Positions 25,960 through 35,684 of a DNA stretch of 64,000 bases are shown in pieces. Source of the DNA: Thalassoroseus pseudoceratinae (GTDB lineage Bacteria > Planctomycetota > Planctomycetia > Planctomycetales > Planctomycetaceae); contig NZ_JAALXT010000002.1 in the NCBI RefSeq assembly GCF_011634775.1, positions 186,001-250,000 of the forward strand. Reading direction: 5' to 3'. A program made the translations under genes and the position numbers. How positions within the stretch are numbered: the stretch's first letter is position 1; the number at the start of each line of letters is the position of its first letter. Below the pieces are notes generated by a model that was given only the letters and a program-made list of their open reading frames with translations, had not been told where the DNA came from and did not search any database.

Positions 25960-27192
25960 ATGCGACTTCGTTCAATGGTTTGGAAAGAACTCTGGCAGCG
26001 TCCCACACCGATGCTGACGAGCCTGATCGCTGTGACGCTCGGCGTCACCGCCCTGGTTGCAGTTCAAAATCTCACTGTTTTCTCGGAGCAGAAAATCTCC
26101 GACGACATGGCCTCGCTGGGAGCGAACGTACTCGTCCTCCCACCGAACGTGACTCTCGAGGACTATTACGCAGCCGATATGCACGGCAAAACCATGCCGG
26201 AAGAGTTCGTCACGCGGTTGGCACTCGCCCGTATGCCCGGCGTTGAAAACCTGGCTCCCAAGTTGTGCGTGGATGCGAATGTGGATGGCACTTCGGTGAC
26301 ACTGACCGGCATCCTGCCACGAAGCGAGTTTCAAGCCAAAGCCGCGTGGCAAGGCATTGGCATCATGCCGATGTCGGATGGGGTTGGGACCGATCGCGGT
26401 TGCTGCGCGACGACGGTGGATGTCGAAGCGGACGCCGCACCGGAATCGTTGGCCACCATGCGGACCATTGCCCAACTTGACGAACGTGACATCATCCTCG
26501 GAAGCGATGCGGCCACCAAACTCGGGAAGAAAGTCGGCGACAAGGTGACTGTATCCGACGAGGAATTCCAAGTTCTCTCGGTCTTGCCGTCGACCGGTAC
26601 CATCGACGATTCCCGCCTATTCGCTCACCTTCACAGCGTGCAAGATTTGGCGGAAACCGGTCCAGTGGTGAACGTGATTGAGATCATGGCATGTTGCGAG
26701 GACGCGGCAGGTGATCTGATTGGTGAATTGTCCGCAGAACTGCCGGAGACCCGAGTGATCACAATCGCTCAGGTCGTCGAAACGCAAGTCGCGGTGAATC
26801 GTTTGATGTCGCGGCTTTCGTGGGTCTTCTTCTCGATTTTGCTACTCGTCGGAGCTGCGAGCATTGCCAGTGTGATGTACGCCAACGTGACGGAGCGACG
26901 CAAAGAGATCGGCACATTGATGGCACTCGGTGCCAGTCGTGGGTTTGTCGTTCGCATGTTCCTCGGCAAAGCGATGGTTCTGGGATTGGCCGGTGGTCTC
27001 GGTGGTTTTCTTGGTGGCACCATCCTCGCCGCAGTTCTCGGGCCAAAACTGTTGGGGATCACAGTGCAACCCTTGCCGGAACTGTTGGCCATCGGGATGG
27101 CGGCGGCAACCGTCGTTGCGCTCGCGGCGAGTTTCCTGCCGGCCCGTCGAGCCGCTGGACTTGATCCGTGTTTGGTGTTCAACGACGCATGA
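25960..27192 (+). CDS. MacB/FtsX-type ABC transporter permease
   Basis: A 410-residue permease with the topology of the MacB/FtsX family: one N-terminal membrane segment ([18 protein letters not shown]), a large extracytoplasmic domain (residues about 45-270) and three C-terminal segments starting [20 protein letters not shown]. The cytoplasmic coupling motif [14 protein letters not shown] is present. The extracytoplasmic domain has two adjacent Cys pairs, C148-C149 and C245-C246, which are unusual for the family. The ATG follows an AAGGA ribosome-binding site. The ATPase begins 42 bases downstream. Exporters of this type often move lipids, peptides or signals, so the substrate is open. Confidence 0.87.
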   Translation: MRLRSMVWKELWQRPTPMLTSLIAVTLGVTALVAVQNLTVFSEQKISDDMASLGANVLVLPPNVTLEDYYAADMHGKTMPEEFVTRLALARMPGVENLAPKLCVDANVDGTSVTLTGILPRSEFQAKAAWQGIGIMPMSDGVGTDRGCCATTVDVEADAAPESLATMRTIAQLDERDIILGSDAATKLGKKVGDKVTVSDEEFQVLSVLPSTGTIDDSRLFAHLHSVQDLAETGPVVNVIEIMACCEDAAGDLIGELSAELPETRVITIAQVVETQVAVNRLMSRLSWVFFSILLLVGAASIASVMYANVTERRKEIGTLMALGASRGFVVRMFLGKAMVLGLAGGLGGFLGGTILAAVLGPKLLGITVQPLPELLAIGMAAATVVALAASFLPARRAAGLDPCLVFNDA

Positions 27193-27234
27193 ACCCGCTT
27201 GCTGTATCCCCTCAAGAATGGTGAAGGAGACACG

Positions 27235-27918
27235 ATGTACCAGCTTCAATCAGTCACACATACCTACCAGCGTCGCAACCAAACTGTGACAGCTCTTAGC
27301 AACGTGACCCTCGACATCCCCGGAAATGACTTCATGGCCGTGGTCGGACCGAGCGGCAGCGGAAAAACGACGTTGCTATCGGTGTTGGGCGGCATGTTGG
27401 CTCCGACATCGGGGCAGATCTCTCTCGATGGCGAGTCGATGTATGACCTCTCAATCGCGAAACGAGCCGCATTGCGACAGCAAACGATTGGATTTGTGTT
27501 CCAGTCCTTCAATCTGATTCCGTGGCTGACAGCCTGCCAGAACGTGCAGGTTCCATTGATGCTCTGCGGAAAATCGCCCAAAGAGCAACGCGACCGAGCG
27601 ATGGAATTGCTGGATCGGGTTGGGCTTTCGGATCGGACCGACCATCGTCCACCGGAATTGAGCCAAGGGCAACAGCAACGAGTGGCCCTCGCTCGCACGT
27701 TGGCCAATGATCCTCAAGTCATTTTGGCTGACGAGCCCACCGGAAATCTCGATGCCGAAACCCGTGTGCAAGTCATGGAATACCTCGCCGAATTCCACAA
27801 TGACGGGCGAACGATTGTGATGGTCACTCACGATGCCCAAACCGCCAGCTTCGCCAAGCGGACTATTCGGCTCGTGGCTGGAGTGGTCGAGGAAGCCGAA
27901 CAATCGGAAGCCGCGTAA
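27235..27918 (+). CDS. ABC transporter ATP-binding protein (LolD/MacB type)
   Basis: A 227-residue ATPase partner of the upstream permease. Walker A is GPSGSGKTT (residues about 38-46), the signature is [15 protein letters not shown], Walker B is [12 protein letters not shown], and the switch His lies in [15 protein letters not shown]. The [20 protein letters not shown] segment at the Q-loop is typical of the LolD/MacB/FtsE group. GAAGGAGA lies 6 bases upstream of the ATG, the best ribosome-binding site in this cluster. It is almost certainly cotranscribed with the permease. Confidence 0.93.
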   Translation: MYQLQSVTHTYQRRNQTVTALSNVTLDIPGNDFMAVVGPSGSGKTTLLSVLGGMLAPTSGQISLDGESMYDLSIAKRAALRQQTIGFVFQSFNLIPWLTACQNVQVPLMLCGKSPKEQRDRAMELLDRVGLSDRTDHRPPELSQGQQQRVALARTLANDPQVILADEPTGNLDAETRVQVMEYLAEFHNDGRTIVMVTHDAQTASFAKRTIRLVAGVVEEAEQSEAA

Positions 27919-28066
27919 TGTCCCGAATCGACACCGGGAGTTGCCGGTCAGCTCCCGATTGATCATCCTGAGTACATAAGCAACGTAGGAATTGGTGAGA
28001 ATATTCGAAGTCGAATCACGGTGGTCGTCCGGCGGTTCGGCGGTGTCCGATTGAGAGTAACAACCG

Positions 28067-30247
28067 ATGAACTCCTCGCAAGAACTGTTTAAGTTCAAAG
28101 TTCATGGCTTATGCTGTGCTGAGGAAGTTGCGTTGCTCAAGCGTGAGGTCGGTCGCGTTGTCGGCAACGAGGACCGAATCGGTTTCGATATTCTCAACGG
28201 TACGATGTCAGTGCAACCGGGGGCCGTCGAAGCTTCCGCGGACGACATCACGGAAGCGGTCTCTCGGACCGGAATGCGTGCCGAGGTTCTGCGTCAAGAT
28301 GAACCAGTTACAAGCTCAAAACGTTTTTGGGACGGACCTGGTCGGAACTTCCTCACGGTAATTAGTGGCCTGTTCGGATTAGCGGGGTTTCTGACTCACG
28401 TTTGGTTGTCTGGAGGTGCCCAAGCGGCGTTCGGCTCCGAAGGCATGGGGATGACACATCACGTCCCACCGGCCTCGAAGGTGCTGTATGCCGTGGGAAT
28501 CGCTGCGGGGATTTGGTTGGTCCTTCCCAAAGCATGGTTCGCATTGCGTCGCGTTCGCCCCGACATGAATCTGCTGATGGTTGTGGCCGTTTCGGGAGCG
28601 GTTGCCATCAATGAATGGTTCGAGGCCGCGGTGGTCGTGTTTCTGTTCTCGGCGTCTTTGGCATTGGAGTCGTGGAGCGTTGGTCGAGCACGTCGAGCCA
28701 TCGCCGCTCTCATGGACTTAGCGCCTCCGACCGCATGCATTCGCCGCGACGATGGCACCGAAGTCCACGTTCCGCCTGAGGAAGTATCTGTCGGCACGTT
28801 ATTCATCGTGCGACCCGGCGAGAAGTTGCCGTTGGATGGATACGTCGTCCATGGTTCGAGCAATGTCAACCAGTCTCCGATCACCGGAGAGAGCATCCCG
28901 GTCGTCAAACAGCCGGGTGACACCGTGTTCGCGGGAACGGTCAATGGCGATGGTGCTTTGGAAATCGAATGCACCAAGCCCGCGCAGGACACGACGTTGG
29001 CTCACATCATTCGCATGGTGGGAGAAGCCCAGTCCCGCCGAGCACCTGCCGAACAGTGGGTCGAAAAGTTCGCTCGCATCTACACACCGATCGTGATGGG
29101 ACTCGCCGCCACTGTTCTGATCGCAGGTCCGCTGCTATTCGATGGCGTGTGGTCGGAATGGCTTTATCGGTCGCTCGTTTTGCTTGTCATCGCGTGTCCG
29201 TGTGCGTTGGTCATCTCGACGCCAGTGAGTATCGTTGCCTCGTTGGCCGCCGCTGCTCGGAACGGGGTTCTCATCAAAGGTGGTGTCTACGTCGAAGCAC
29301 CGGCTCGGTTGGATGCTATTGCACTCGACAAAACCGGGACATTGACCGAGGGCACGCCAACGGTTGGAGGTGTTGTGCCGCTTGACGACCACACCGAAAC
29401 GGAACTGTTGGAACGTGCGTCTGCGTTGGAAGCGCGCAGCGATCATCCGTTGGCAAGAGCCATCGTTGACTATGCCCGAGACCGTGAGGTGACGATTCAA
29501 CCTGTGGAAGACTTTCAGATCGTTCCCGGCAAAGGAGCCGTCGGTCGATTGAACAACAAACGCTATTGGCTGGGCTCGCATCGGTATTTGCAGGAGCAAG
29601 GCCAAGAAACCGCGGAGGTTTGTGAGCAGTTGGAGGCTCTCTCCAAGAGTGGCCAAAGCGTGGTTGTCATTGGAAACGACGAGCATGTGTGTGGCTTCAT
29701 TTCGCTAGCCGACACCGTGCGACCGGCGGCCAATGATACACTGCAAGCGTTACGAGAAACCGGTATCCGCCATCTCGTCATGCTCACCGGCGACAACCAA
29801 CAGACGGCAGAAGCCGTTGCTCAAGAACTTCATCTGGATGAGGTCCATGCCGAGTTGCTCCCTGAGGGAAAGGTTCACGTCGTCGAGACACTGGTCGGCA
29901 AATTTGGCGGCGTTGCGATGGTTGGTGACGGTGTGAACGATGCACCCGCGTTGGCACGGGCCAGCATTGGAATTGCGATGGGGGCCGCGGGAAGTGATGC
30001 GGCCATCGAAACCGCCGATATCGCCTTAATGTCCGATGATCTCGCGAAGTTACCTTGGCTGATCCGGCACTCACGACGAACGCTCCGCATCATCCGTCAG
30101 AATATCGGTTTTTCCCTTGCCGTCAAAGTTATCTTTGTGCTCCTGACATTCTCCGGTTACACATCACTGTGGGCTGCCATTGCAGCTGACGCGGGAACTT
30201 CGCTCCTCGTGATCTTCAACGGTCTTCGACTGCTAAAAATCAACTAG
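28067..30247 (+). CDS. P1B-type heavy-metal ATPase (Zn/Cd/Pb exporter type)
   Basis: A 726-residue cation pump. The N-terminal metal-binding domain starts FKVHGLCCAEEV, with adjacent C16-C17 in place of the usual CxxC. The membrane ion-binding motif is CPC within VIACPCALVISTP, as in ZntA/CadA. Phosphorylation motif DKTGTLTEG, nucleotide-domain SDHPLARAIV, and hinge GDGVNDAPAL are intact. The last helix contains ADAGTSLLVIFNGLRLLKI, matching the Asp-x-Gly motif of the zinc subgroup. It removes divalent soft metals from the cytoplasm at the cost of ATP. It is last in the module that starts at 24178. A 148-base gap separates it from the ABC ATPase, so it may have its own promoter. Confidence 0.93.
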   Translation: MNSSQELFKFKVHGLCCAEEVALLKREVGRVVGNEDRIGFDILNGTMSVQPGAVEASADDITEAVSRTGMRAEVLRQDEPVTSSKRFWDGPGRNFLTVISGLFGLAGFLTHVWLSGGAQAAFGSEGMGMTHHVPPASKVLYAVGIAAGIWLVLPKAWFALRRVRPDMNLLMVVAVSGAVAINEWFEAAVVVFLFSASLALESWSVGRARRAIAALMDLAPPTACIRRDDGTEVHVPPEEVSVGTLFIVRPGEKLPLDGYVVHGSSNVNQSPITGESIPVVKQPGDTVFAGTVNGDGALEIECTKPAQDTTLAHIIRMVGEAQSRRAPAEQWVEKFARIYTPIVMGLAATVLIAGPLLFDGVWSEWLYRSLVLLVIACPCALVISTPVSIVASLAAAARNGVLIKGGVYVEAPARLDAIALDKTGTLTEGTPTVGGVVPLDDHTETELLERASALEARSDHPLARAIVDYARDREVTIQPVEDFQIVPGKGAVGRLNNKRYWLGSHRYLQEQGQETAEVCEQLEALSKSGQSVVVIGNDEHVCGFISLADTVRPAANDTLQALRETGIRHLVMLTGDNQQTAEAVAQELHLDEVHAELLPEGKVHVVETLVGKFGGVAMVGDGVNDAPALARASIGIAMGAAGSDAAIETADIALMSDDLAKLPWLIRHSRRTLRIIRQNIGFSLAVKVIFVLLTFSGYTSLWAAIAADAGTSLLVIFNGLRLLKIN

Positions 30248-30286
30248 ACTCATAATCAAAAGGATTTGTTTCGTGCGTGGGCAAAT

Positions 30287-31702
30287 TCAAGCTAGGATTT
30301 CTTCGACAACGTTGCCAAAGACGTCCGTGAGTCGGTAATCACGCCCTGCGTGTCGATAGGTCAGTCGAGTGTGATCCATGCCTAGCAGATGCAGGATCGT
30401 GGCATGAAAATCGTGGACATGAACGCGTTTGTCCGCAACCGCGATCCCGTGTTCATCCGATGCCCCGTGTGTGATCCCCCCTTTGATCCCCCCACCCGCC
30501 ATCCAACTTGAGAACACCATCGGATGATGGTCGCGACCCCCGGCATTCTTAGCCGCCATGTATGGGGTTCGTCCGAATTCAGTCGTCCAGACAACAAGCG
30601 TCTCATCAAGCAACCCACGCAATTTGAGATCTTTGATGAGCCCCGCGATTGGTTGATCGACGTTCTTGGCCAAACGAGCGTGGTCGAGCATGTTGCCATG
30701 GGAATCCCAATTGTTACTCGAACCCACATCAATACATTCCACAAATCGAACACCCCGCTCAACCATCCGACGAGCCACGAGACACTGCCAACCAAACCCT
30801 TTATTCTGTCCCGGTTGCAGGCCATACAAGTCTAACGTCGCTTGCGTCTCTTGAGAAAAATCTAGAACTTCCGGAGCCGCCTGCTGCATTCCAAATGCAG
30901 TTTCAAAGGACCGAATCCGAGCATCGAGCTGATCGTCCAGGGCACGTGTCTCAAAGTGCTCTTGATTGATCTGTTGCAGTAGTTCGAGTTCTGTCGATTG
31001 CAGTTCGGATGAAGCCACCCGCCGCTTGACATTCGGAATCGGCGTCTTCCCCGGAAATACCTGGGTACCTTGATGAAATCCCGGTAGGAAATCATTGTTC
31101 CAGTTTTGCCCTCGCGCATAGGGAGTGGCCCCGGTGACCACGACAAACGATGGTAGGTTGCGATTCTCCGTGCCTAGCCCATAGCTAATCCAAGACCCCA
31201 TACTCGGCCGTGCAAAACTAAAGGAGCCTGTGTGCATTCCAAGTGTGGCTTCATAGTGCGCGATGTGGTCGGTTGTTAGCGAGCGAATTACGCAAAGCTC
31301 GTCAGCGACTTCTCCGACATAGGGAAACAAATCACTGATCTCAATTCCCGATTTCCCTCGCGGACGAAACTCCCACTGGGGACGTTTGAGGTACTGCTTG
31401 AACTCACCGATTGACCCTCGGTAGTTGTGAACAGTGAGGGATTTGTTGTGATCTTCAACGAGCTTGGGTTTCGGGTCGAATGAGTCCACATGCGAGACTC
31501 CACCACCCATGAACAGAAAGATCACGTTCTTGGCTTTTGCGGGAAAATGGGGCGGTTTTGGAGCGAGCGGATTTGTCGAGGTCGATCGTCCTTCGCTTGC
31601 TTCCAGTTCCGCGAGCATCCCACGCAAGGCAAGTGCACCGAATCCACCAGCGGCTCGGTTGAGCAACTCACGCCGGGAGATCGATTGGTTCATATCTGGC
31701 AT
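30287..31702 (-). CDS. DUF1501 secreted protein (Tat signal), partner of downstream-listed DUF1553 protein
   Basis: A 471-residue protein of the DUF1501 family, whose fold is related to sulfatases and alkaline phosphatases. The N-terminus carries SRRELLNRAAGGFGALAL, a twin-arginine signal. Family hallmarks are FLFMGGGVSHVDSFDPKPKL, the RSLTTDHIAHYEATLGMHTG segment, a WTTEFGRTPYMA motif and GRDHHPMVFSSWMAGGG. The biochemical activity is not known. It lies 69 bases downstream of the PSCyt/DUF1553 gene, and the two are a standard planctomycete gene pair, presumably cotranscribed and exported to act together. The stop faces the P1B ATPase stop 39 bases away. Start at 31702 or the Met at 31693. 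Confidence 0.9.
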   Translation of the reverse strand: MPDMNQSISRRELLNRAAGGFGALALRGMLAELEASEGRSTSTNPLAPKPPHFPAKAKNVIFLFMGGGVSHVDSFDPKPKLVEDHNKSLTVHNYRGSIGEFKQYLKRPQWEFRPRGKSGIEISDLFPYVGEVADELCVIRSLTTDHIAHYEATLGMHTGSFSFARPSMGSWISYGLGTENRNLPSFVVVTGATPYARGQNWNNDFLPGFHQGTQVFPGKTPIPNVKRRVASSELQSTELELLQQINQEHFETRALDDQLDARIRSFETAFGMQQAAPEVLDFSQETQATLDLYGLQPGQNKGFGWQCLVARRMVERGVRFVECIDVGSSNNWDSHGNMLDHARLAKNVDQPIAGLIKDLKLRGLLDETLVVWTTEFGRTPYMAAKNAGGRDHHPMVFSSWMAGGGIKGGITHGASDEHGIAVADKRVHVHDFHATILHLLGMDHTRLTYRHAGRDYRLTDVFGNVVEEILA

Positions 31703-31771
31703 TCTTTCGAACTCACTGTTTAAGGCTCAGCAGTGTTCAAGTAAATGAGTGGCAATTCCCATCGGAACTCA

Positions 31772-34700
31772 CTAGTCGACATATAGGAAGGCATTACTGC
31801 TGAGCAAAACACGGGTGTAAGCTGCTAGACTATTCATCTCACGAGTCGTCGAGTTCGGCAACTTCGCGGCATAGTCACTCAGAAAATTCTTGGCCGATTC
31901 AACCTGGACTTCGGTCGGTGTTCTCGACCAAACCGACTCATGTAAGGCGTGCAGTCGCTGGGAATCCGTGTGATACTCCGTCAGGAACCGTTCGGCGATT
32001 CTCTGTGATTGCTCATGCGTAAACTGATCATTCATAAGAAACAGCGCCTGCAACGGTGTCGTCGTTGTCTCCCGCCGTGCAGTACTCGAATTCGGATCCG
32101 CTCCATCGAACAGTCCAAGAAATGGGTGTCGTTTGATTCGCTGAGTCATCAAGTAAACCGACCGTCGTTTCGACTCATACACAGCGTCAAACGGGTTGTG
32201 CTGAGAGTATCGCCACTTGCTCACAGGGGGAAACGGATGAGGTCCCGTGGGGCCCAGTTCTAGTTCTCCGCTGAGTTGAAGAATCGAATCACGAATCTCT
32301 TCCGCAGTGAGACGACGACGAGTGAAGTGTGAGAGCCAGCGGTTTGTGGGGTCACGCTCCCTAGTTTCAGCATGGATCACGCTAGATGATTGATAGGCCC
32401 GGCTCAGCAAGATTTCGCGATGCAACGACTTCAACGACCAACCATTCTGGATGAGTTGAATCGCGAGATAGTCTAGCAATGCCGGATGAGTCGGCGGTTC
32501 GCCACGCACCCCAAAATCATTCGCAGTGGCGACAATCCCACGACCAAAGTGGTACTGCCAGACACGGTTCGCAATCACGCGAGGGGGGAGAGGGTTGTCG
32601 GGCGAGGTTAGCCATTGTGAAAGCTGTCGGCGGCCGCTTTCTTGACAGTCCTCGGCCAATTGCTCGCCACCGAACACTGTGAGAAACCCGCGGGGCACTT
32701 CCTCGCCAAGTCGGTCCGGCTCGCCTCGCATTTGCATCCGGGTGTCAGACGGCGTGCCTTCCCTAACAGCGTACGCAGTGGGATAGAGCGTTTCTTTGTC
32801 GAGGGTCGCTTTCCGACCTTCGATCTCCGCATACTCTTTCCGAAGTCGTTGAACTTCTTCCGGAACGCTTTTGATTGGATGATTTGCGTTTTCGTGAGCC
32901 GCTGGGAATGCGGTCGATTGAACAGCAAGGTTATCGACCTGCCGTTGCGGCTTCACCTTCGTCGCATCAGTGAAAGCGGCATCGATCACAATGGAGTTGG
33001 CGACACCATCCCAACGTGGATTAAACGGCAAATCTGCGAATGACCATGTGCCACTTTCGCTAGACACAACTCCAGAGAACGTCTTCTTCTGCCAATCGAC
33101 GCGAAACTGTAGGTTATACCACTCTCCTAGTTTCAAAGACGCGATTTTGTTCATTTTGGCGTCATCACGTGCGAAGATGCCGTCGCTATTGATAAAGAGT
33201 TCAACGCTCGGAGAGTAGTTTTGAACGTGATCTAGACAAATGCGATAGTAGCCGTCTCCACCAGACTGAGCGCTCACGTTCCGGAAGTCGAGGTTAATAA
33301 AAGTTGTCTCAGTACTCTCACGGTTTTGTGTGGGTATTGGTCGTCGAAACCCGATATTGCCAGCTGAGTTTGGCAACTCAACCGATTGATTTCCCTTAGG
33401 GAACACGTTGGTGAATGGACTCGAAGCATCACTGACAATTTTGACATCTTTGTCCGCACGCCACGGGGACTTCAATTTGTCACTTGATTCCAATGACCCT
33501 TCCAGGGTCAACAACGAAAACTGTTTTCGCTCAAGTTCCTGATCGAGTTTCGCCTTTTGAATGGCCCGTCTTTCATCGTACTTTTTGACGACGTTCGGAG
33601 GGACTAGCGGAATGAGTTCCTTCGGGGTATTGACTTCCTCTGCTCCTGGGAAGGTGAACGTTGTACTCTCAAAAATTCCATAGAGGGCGTAATAGTCTTT
33701 CGCAGAGATCGGTTCAAACTTGTGGTCGTGACATCGGGCACACCCAATAGATAGACCTAAAATGGATTCGCCAAGATTGCTAATTAGATCGTGGATGGTG
33801 AGGTGGAAGTAGAGAAAGTTCGTGTCGTTGTAGCCAAAGCGACGTGCCATCGCGAGATAGGTCGTTGCTGTTGTTAGTTCCTCGAACTGTTCCGGGTGAT
33901 CTTTCGCCAATAGGTCGCCCGCGATTTGCTCTTGAATAAACTCATCGTATGGTTTGTCTTGATTGAACGACGCAATCACATAGTCTCGATATTTATAGGC
34001 GTCGGGAACGGGATGGTCGCTTGCATTCCCAGCGGTGTCGGCATAACGGACGATATCTAACCAGTGCCGCCCCCAATGCTCTCCATAACGTGGAGATGCT
34101 AGCAACCGATCGACCACAGCTTCCCATGCCTCGGGGTGTTCATCGGCTAGGAAGTCGGCTAGCTCGCTCGGAGTCGGCGGTAATCCTGTGAGATCGTAAG
34201 TGACTCGCCGCAGGAGCGTTTCGCGATCGGCACGTTGCACAGGAATTAGGTCGTTTTCCTGCATCGCGGCATAGAGGAAGCGATCAATGGTGGTGGTGTT
34301 CCACATCGGATCAACAATGGTGGGGGGAGTCCGCAATTTTACGGGCTGAAACGCCCAGTGGGCTTGTTGTTCCGGGGTAATGTGAAAGTTCTTGCGGTTC
34401 ACCATTGGGGCATTCTGATCGTCCGCCGGCCACGGCAACCCCATTTCGACCCATTCAACAAGTTTTGCGATATCCTGTTCAGGCAACTTTCCATTGGGGG
34501 GCATTTCTAAGCTGCGGTATTGAACGGCTTCAATCAGCAGACTCTCTTTCGGTTTGCCTGGGACCGCAGCGGGACCGCTCGCACCACCATGAAGCAAGAC
34601 CGCTCTGCCATCCAGGCGTAATTCACCTTCTGCATCGCTATCTTTGCCATGGCAGGAGAAACAGTGCTTCGTCAGTAGGGGCCGAATCTCATTCTCAAAG

Positions 34701-34825
34701 AACTTGATTTCGCCTGGAGTTGGTTTCGCATCGTCCGCTAATACAGAAACCCGTTGAACGAACAAGGTGAATGCGGCCGCCATAGTCAACAGTTTGGCAG
34801 CACGCAACATTGAACAGATATGCAT
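31772..34825 (-). CDS. PSCyt1-DUF1549-DUF1553 giant secreted protein with LamG-like insert
   Basis: A 1017-residue secreted protein. A signal peptide is followed by the haem motif KHCFSCH in PSCyt1 and by the PSCyt1 ending MPPNGKLPEQDIAKLVEWVE. DUF1549 (YDLTGLPPTPSELADFLADE) follows, with CARCHDHKFEPI at its end. A concanavalin-like insertion of about 170 residues (GDGYYRICLDHVQNYSPSVE, LKLGEWYNLQFRVDW) sits between DUF1549 and DUF1553. The C-terminal DUF1553 ends LLSSNAFLYVD. The gene pairs with the DUF1501 gene downstream. Start ATG 34825 precedes the signal peptide. An in-frame alternative at 34870 adds only 15 uninformative residues. Confidence 0.88.
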   Translation of the reverse strand: MHICSMLRAAKLLTMAAAFTLFVQRVSVLADDAKPTPGEIKFFENEIRPLLTKHCFSCHGKDSDAEGELRLDGRAVLLHGGASGPAAVPGKPKESLLIEAVQYRSLEMPPNGKLPEQDIAKLVEWVEMGLPWPADDQNAPMVNRKNFHITPEQQAHWAFQPVKLRTPPTIVDPMWNTTTIDRFLYAAMQENDLIPVQRADRETLLRRVTYDLTGLPPTPSELADFLADEHPEAWEAVVDRLLASPRYGEHWGRHWLDIVRYADTAGNASDHPVPDAYKYRDYVIASFNQDKPYDEFIQEQIAGDLLAKDHPEQFEELTTATTYLAMARRFGYNDTNFLYFHLTIHDLISNLGESILGLSIGCARCHDHKFEPISAKDYYALYGIFESTTFTFPGAEEVNTPKELIPLVPPNVVKKYDERRAIQKAKLDQELERKQFSLLTLEGSLESSDKLKSPWRADKDVKIVSDASSPFTNVFPKGNQSVELPNSAGNIGFRRPIPTQNRESTETTFINLDFRNVSAQSGGDGYYRICLDHVQNYSPSVELFINSDGIFARDDAKMNKIASLKLGEWYNLQFRVDWQKKTFSGVVSSESGTWSFADLPFNPRWDGVANSIVIDAAFTDATKVKPQRQVDNLAVQSTAFPAAHENANHPIKSVPEEVQRLRKEYAEIEGRKATLDKETLYPTAYAVREGTPSDTRMQMRGEPDRLGEEVPRGFLTVFGGEQLAEDCQESGRRQLSQWLTSPDNPLPPRVIANRVWQYHFGRGIVATANDFGVRGEPPTHPALLDYLAIQLIQNGWSLKSLHREILLSRAYQSSSVIHAETRERDPTNRWLSHFTRRRLTAEEIRDSILQLSGELELGPTGPHPFPPVSKWRYSQHNPFDAVYESKRRSVYLMTQRIKRHPFLGLFDGADPNSSTARRETTTTPLQALFLMNDQFTHEQSQRIAERFLTEYHTDSQRLHALHESVWSRTPTEVQVESAKNFLSDYAAKLPNSTTREMNSLAAYTRVLLSSNAFLYVD

Positions 34826-34908
34826 GACAGAGATCTCAGGTTGAGCTTTGCTAGACCGTTTCACCGACAATCGTTGGTAGTGTGATACCCGAGTTTTCTT
34901 GACAAAAA

Positions 34909-35506
34909 CTAGGGAGCGAGTGCGAAGTCGAGTTGTGATTTGTCATCAGATATCTCTTCGATAAGGGTCGACTGTGTATTGTACTTCGCGGGGATATACA
35001 TTTCGATTTTATCAAAGGAGCCACCACCAGATAGTCCGCCTTCGGCTCCTTCGATGCCTTTCACAGTTGTGGTTCCACTCACGCGGGTTGCACGAATCTC
35101 CACGCGATGTGGACCCGGGGCGAGTCCGCTAGCGTGATCAATCTTAAACTCGCCGTTACTGATCGGGCCTCCTGCCGAAAGTCCATTGTGCCCTTGGGCG
35201 GGGACGAAGACAACAGGGCCTTGGTCAATGTATGGCAGAATAGGGCAATCCACGTTGCCTCGTTGAGGTTCGTCGATGGATCCTGAATGAAGCCAGGCGG
35301 CAAGACTTGCGAACTGCTATGATAGTTATGCAAAGCGAGTCCAATTTGCTTGAGATTGTTTTTGCATTGCGTGCGACGCGCGGCTTCGCGGGCTTGTTGA
35401 ACAGCGGGTAGTAGCAATGCGATCAAAATCGCAATGATGGCGATCACGACTAAGAGTTCGATTAAGTGAACCCAGGACGGCACCGCGCAGCGTCGACAGA
35501 CTTCAT
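34909..35506 (-). pseudogene. Broken DUF1559 (prepilin-like) gene fused to a lipoprotein 3' end
   Basis: From the ATG at 35506 the sequence reads [14 protein letters not shown] and then hits a stop. A single missing T in the prepilin leader shifts the frame, after which [20 protein letters not shown] and [20 protein letters not shown] continue normally. At about 35240 an extra dinucleotide shifts the frame again just before LPYIDQGP. Immediately after that, the sequence becomes a different protein: an immunoglobulin-like, secreted lipoprotein C-terminus ([20 protein letters not shown], then MYIPAKYNTQSTL). In planctomycetes the DUF1559 gene is often followed by such a small lipoprotein, so a deletion has probably joined the two. 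Three lesions make a functional product very unlikely. Confidence 0.8.
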
Positions 35507-35548
35507 GGCAAACTCCAATACTTGAGGACTTGGACGGGACGAGAGCCC

Positions 35549-35580
35549 CCCATTGAGATTTCTGAAGCAATCTCAATGGG
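35549..35580. other. Perfect 12-bp hairpin between GntR gene and DUF1559 relic
   Basis: The stem is CCCATTGAGATT with an 8-base loop and exact complement. It lies downstream of the minus-strand regulator gene. There is no T-run on either strand, so terminator function is uncertain. Confidence 0.5.
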
Positions 35581-35684
35581 AAAACTGGTCAAGCGCAGAA
35601 GAACGCTTTATCACAGCAAGTGACTTGCTGCGTGACGTTTATCATCAAGTCGACTGGGCTAGCCAAATGTTGCGGCGTTGCGAG

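Noticed and set aside
27919-28066. Dyad GGGAG/CTCCC before the P1B ATPase, considered as a MerR-type operator
   Set aside because: Its spacing and symmetry do not fit a MerR-type promoter with a 19-20 base spacer, and no MerR-family gene is in the window.
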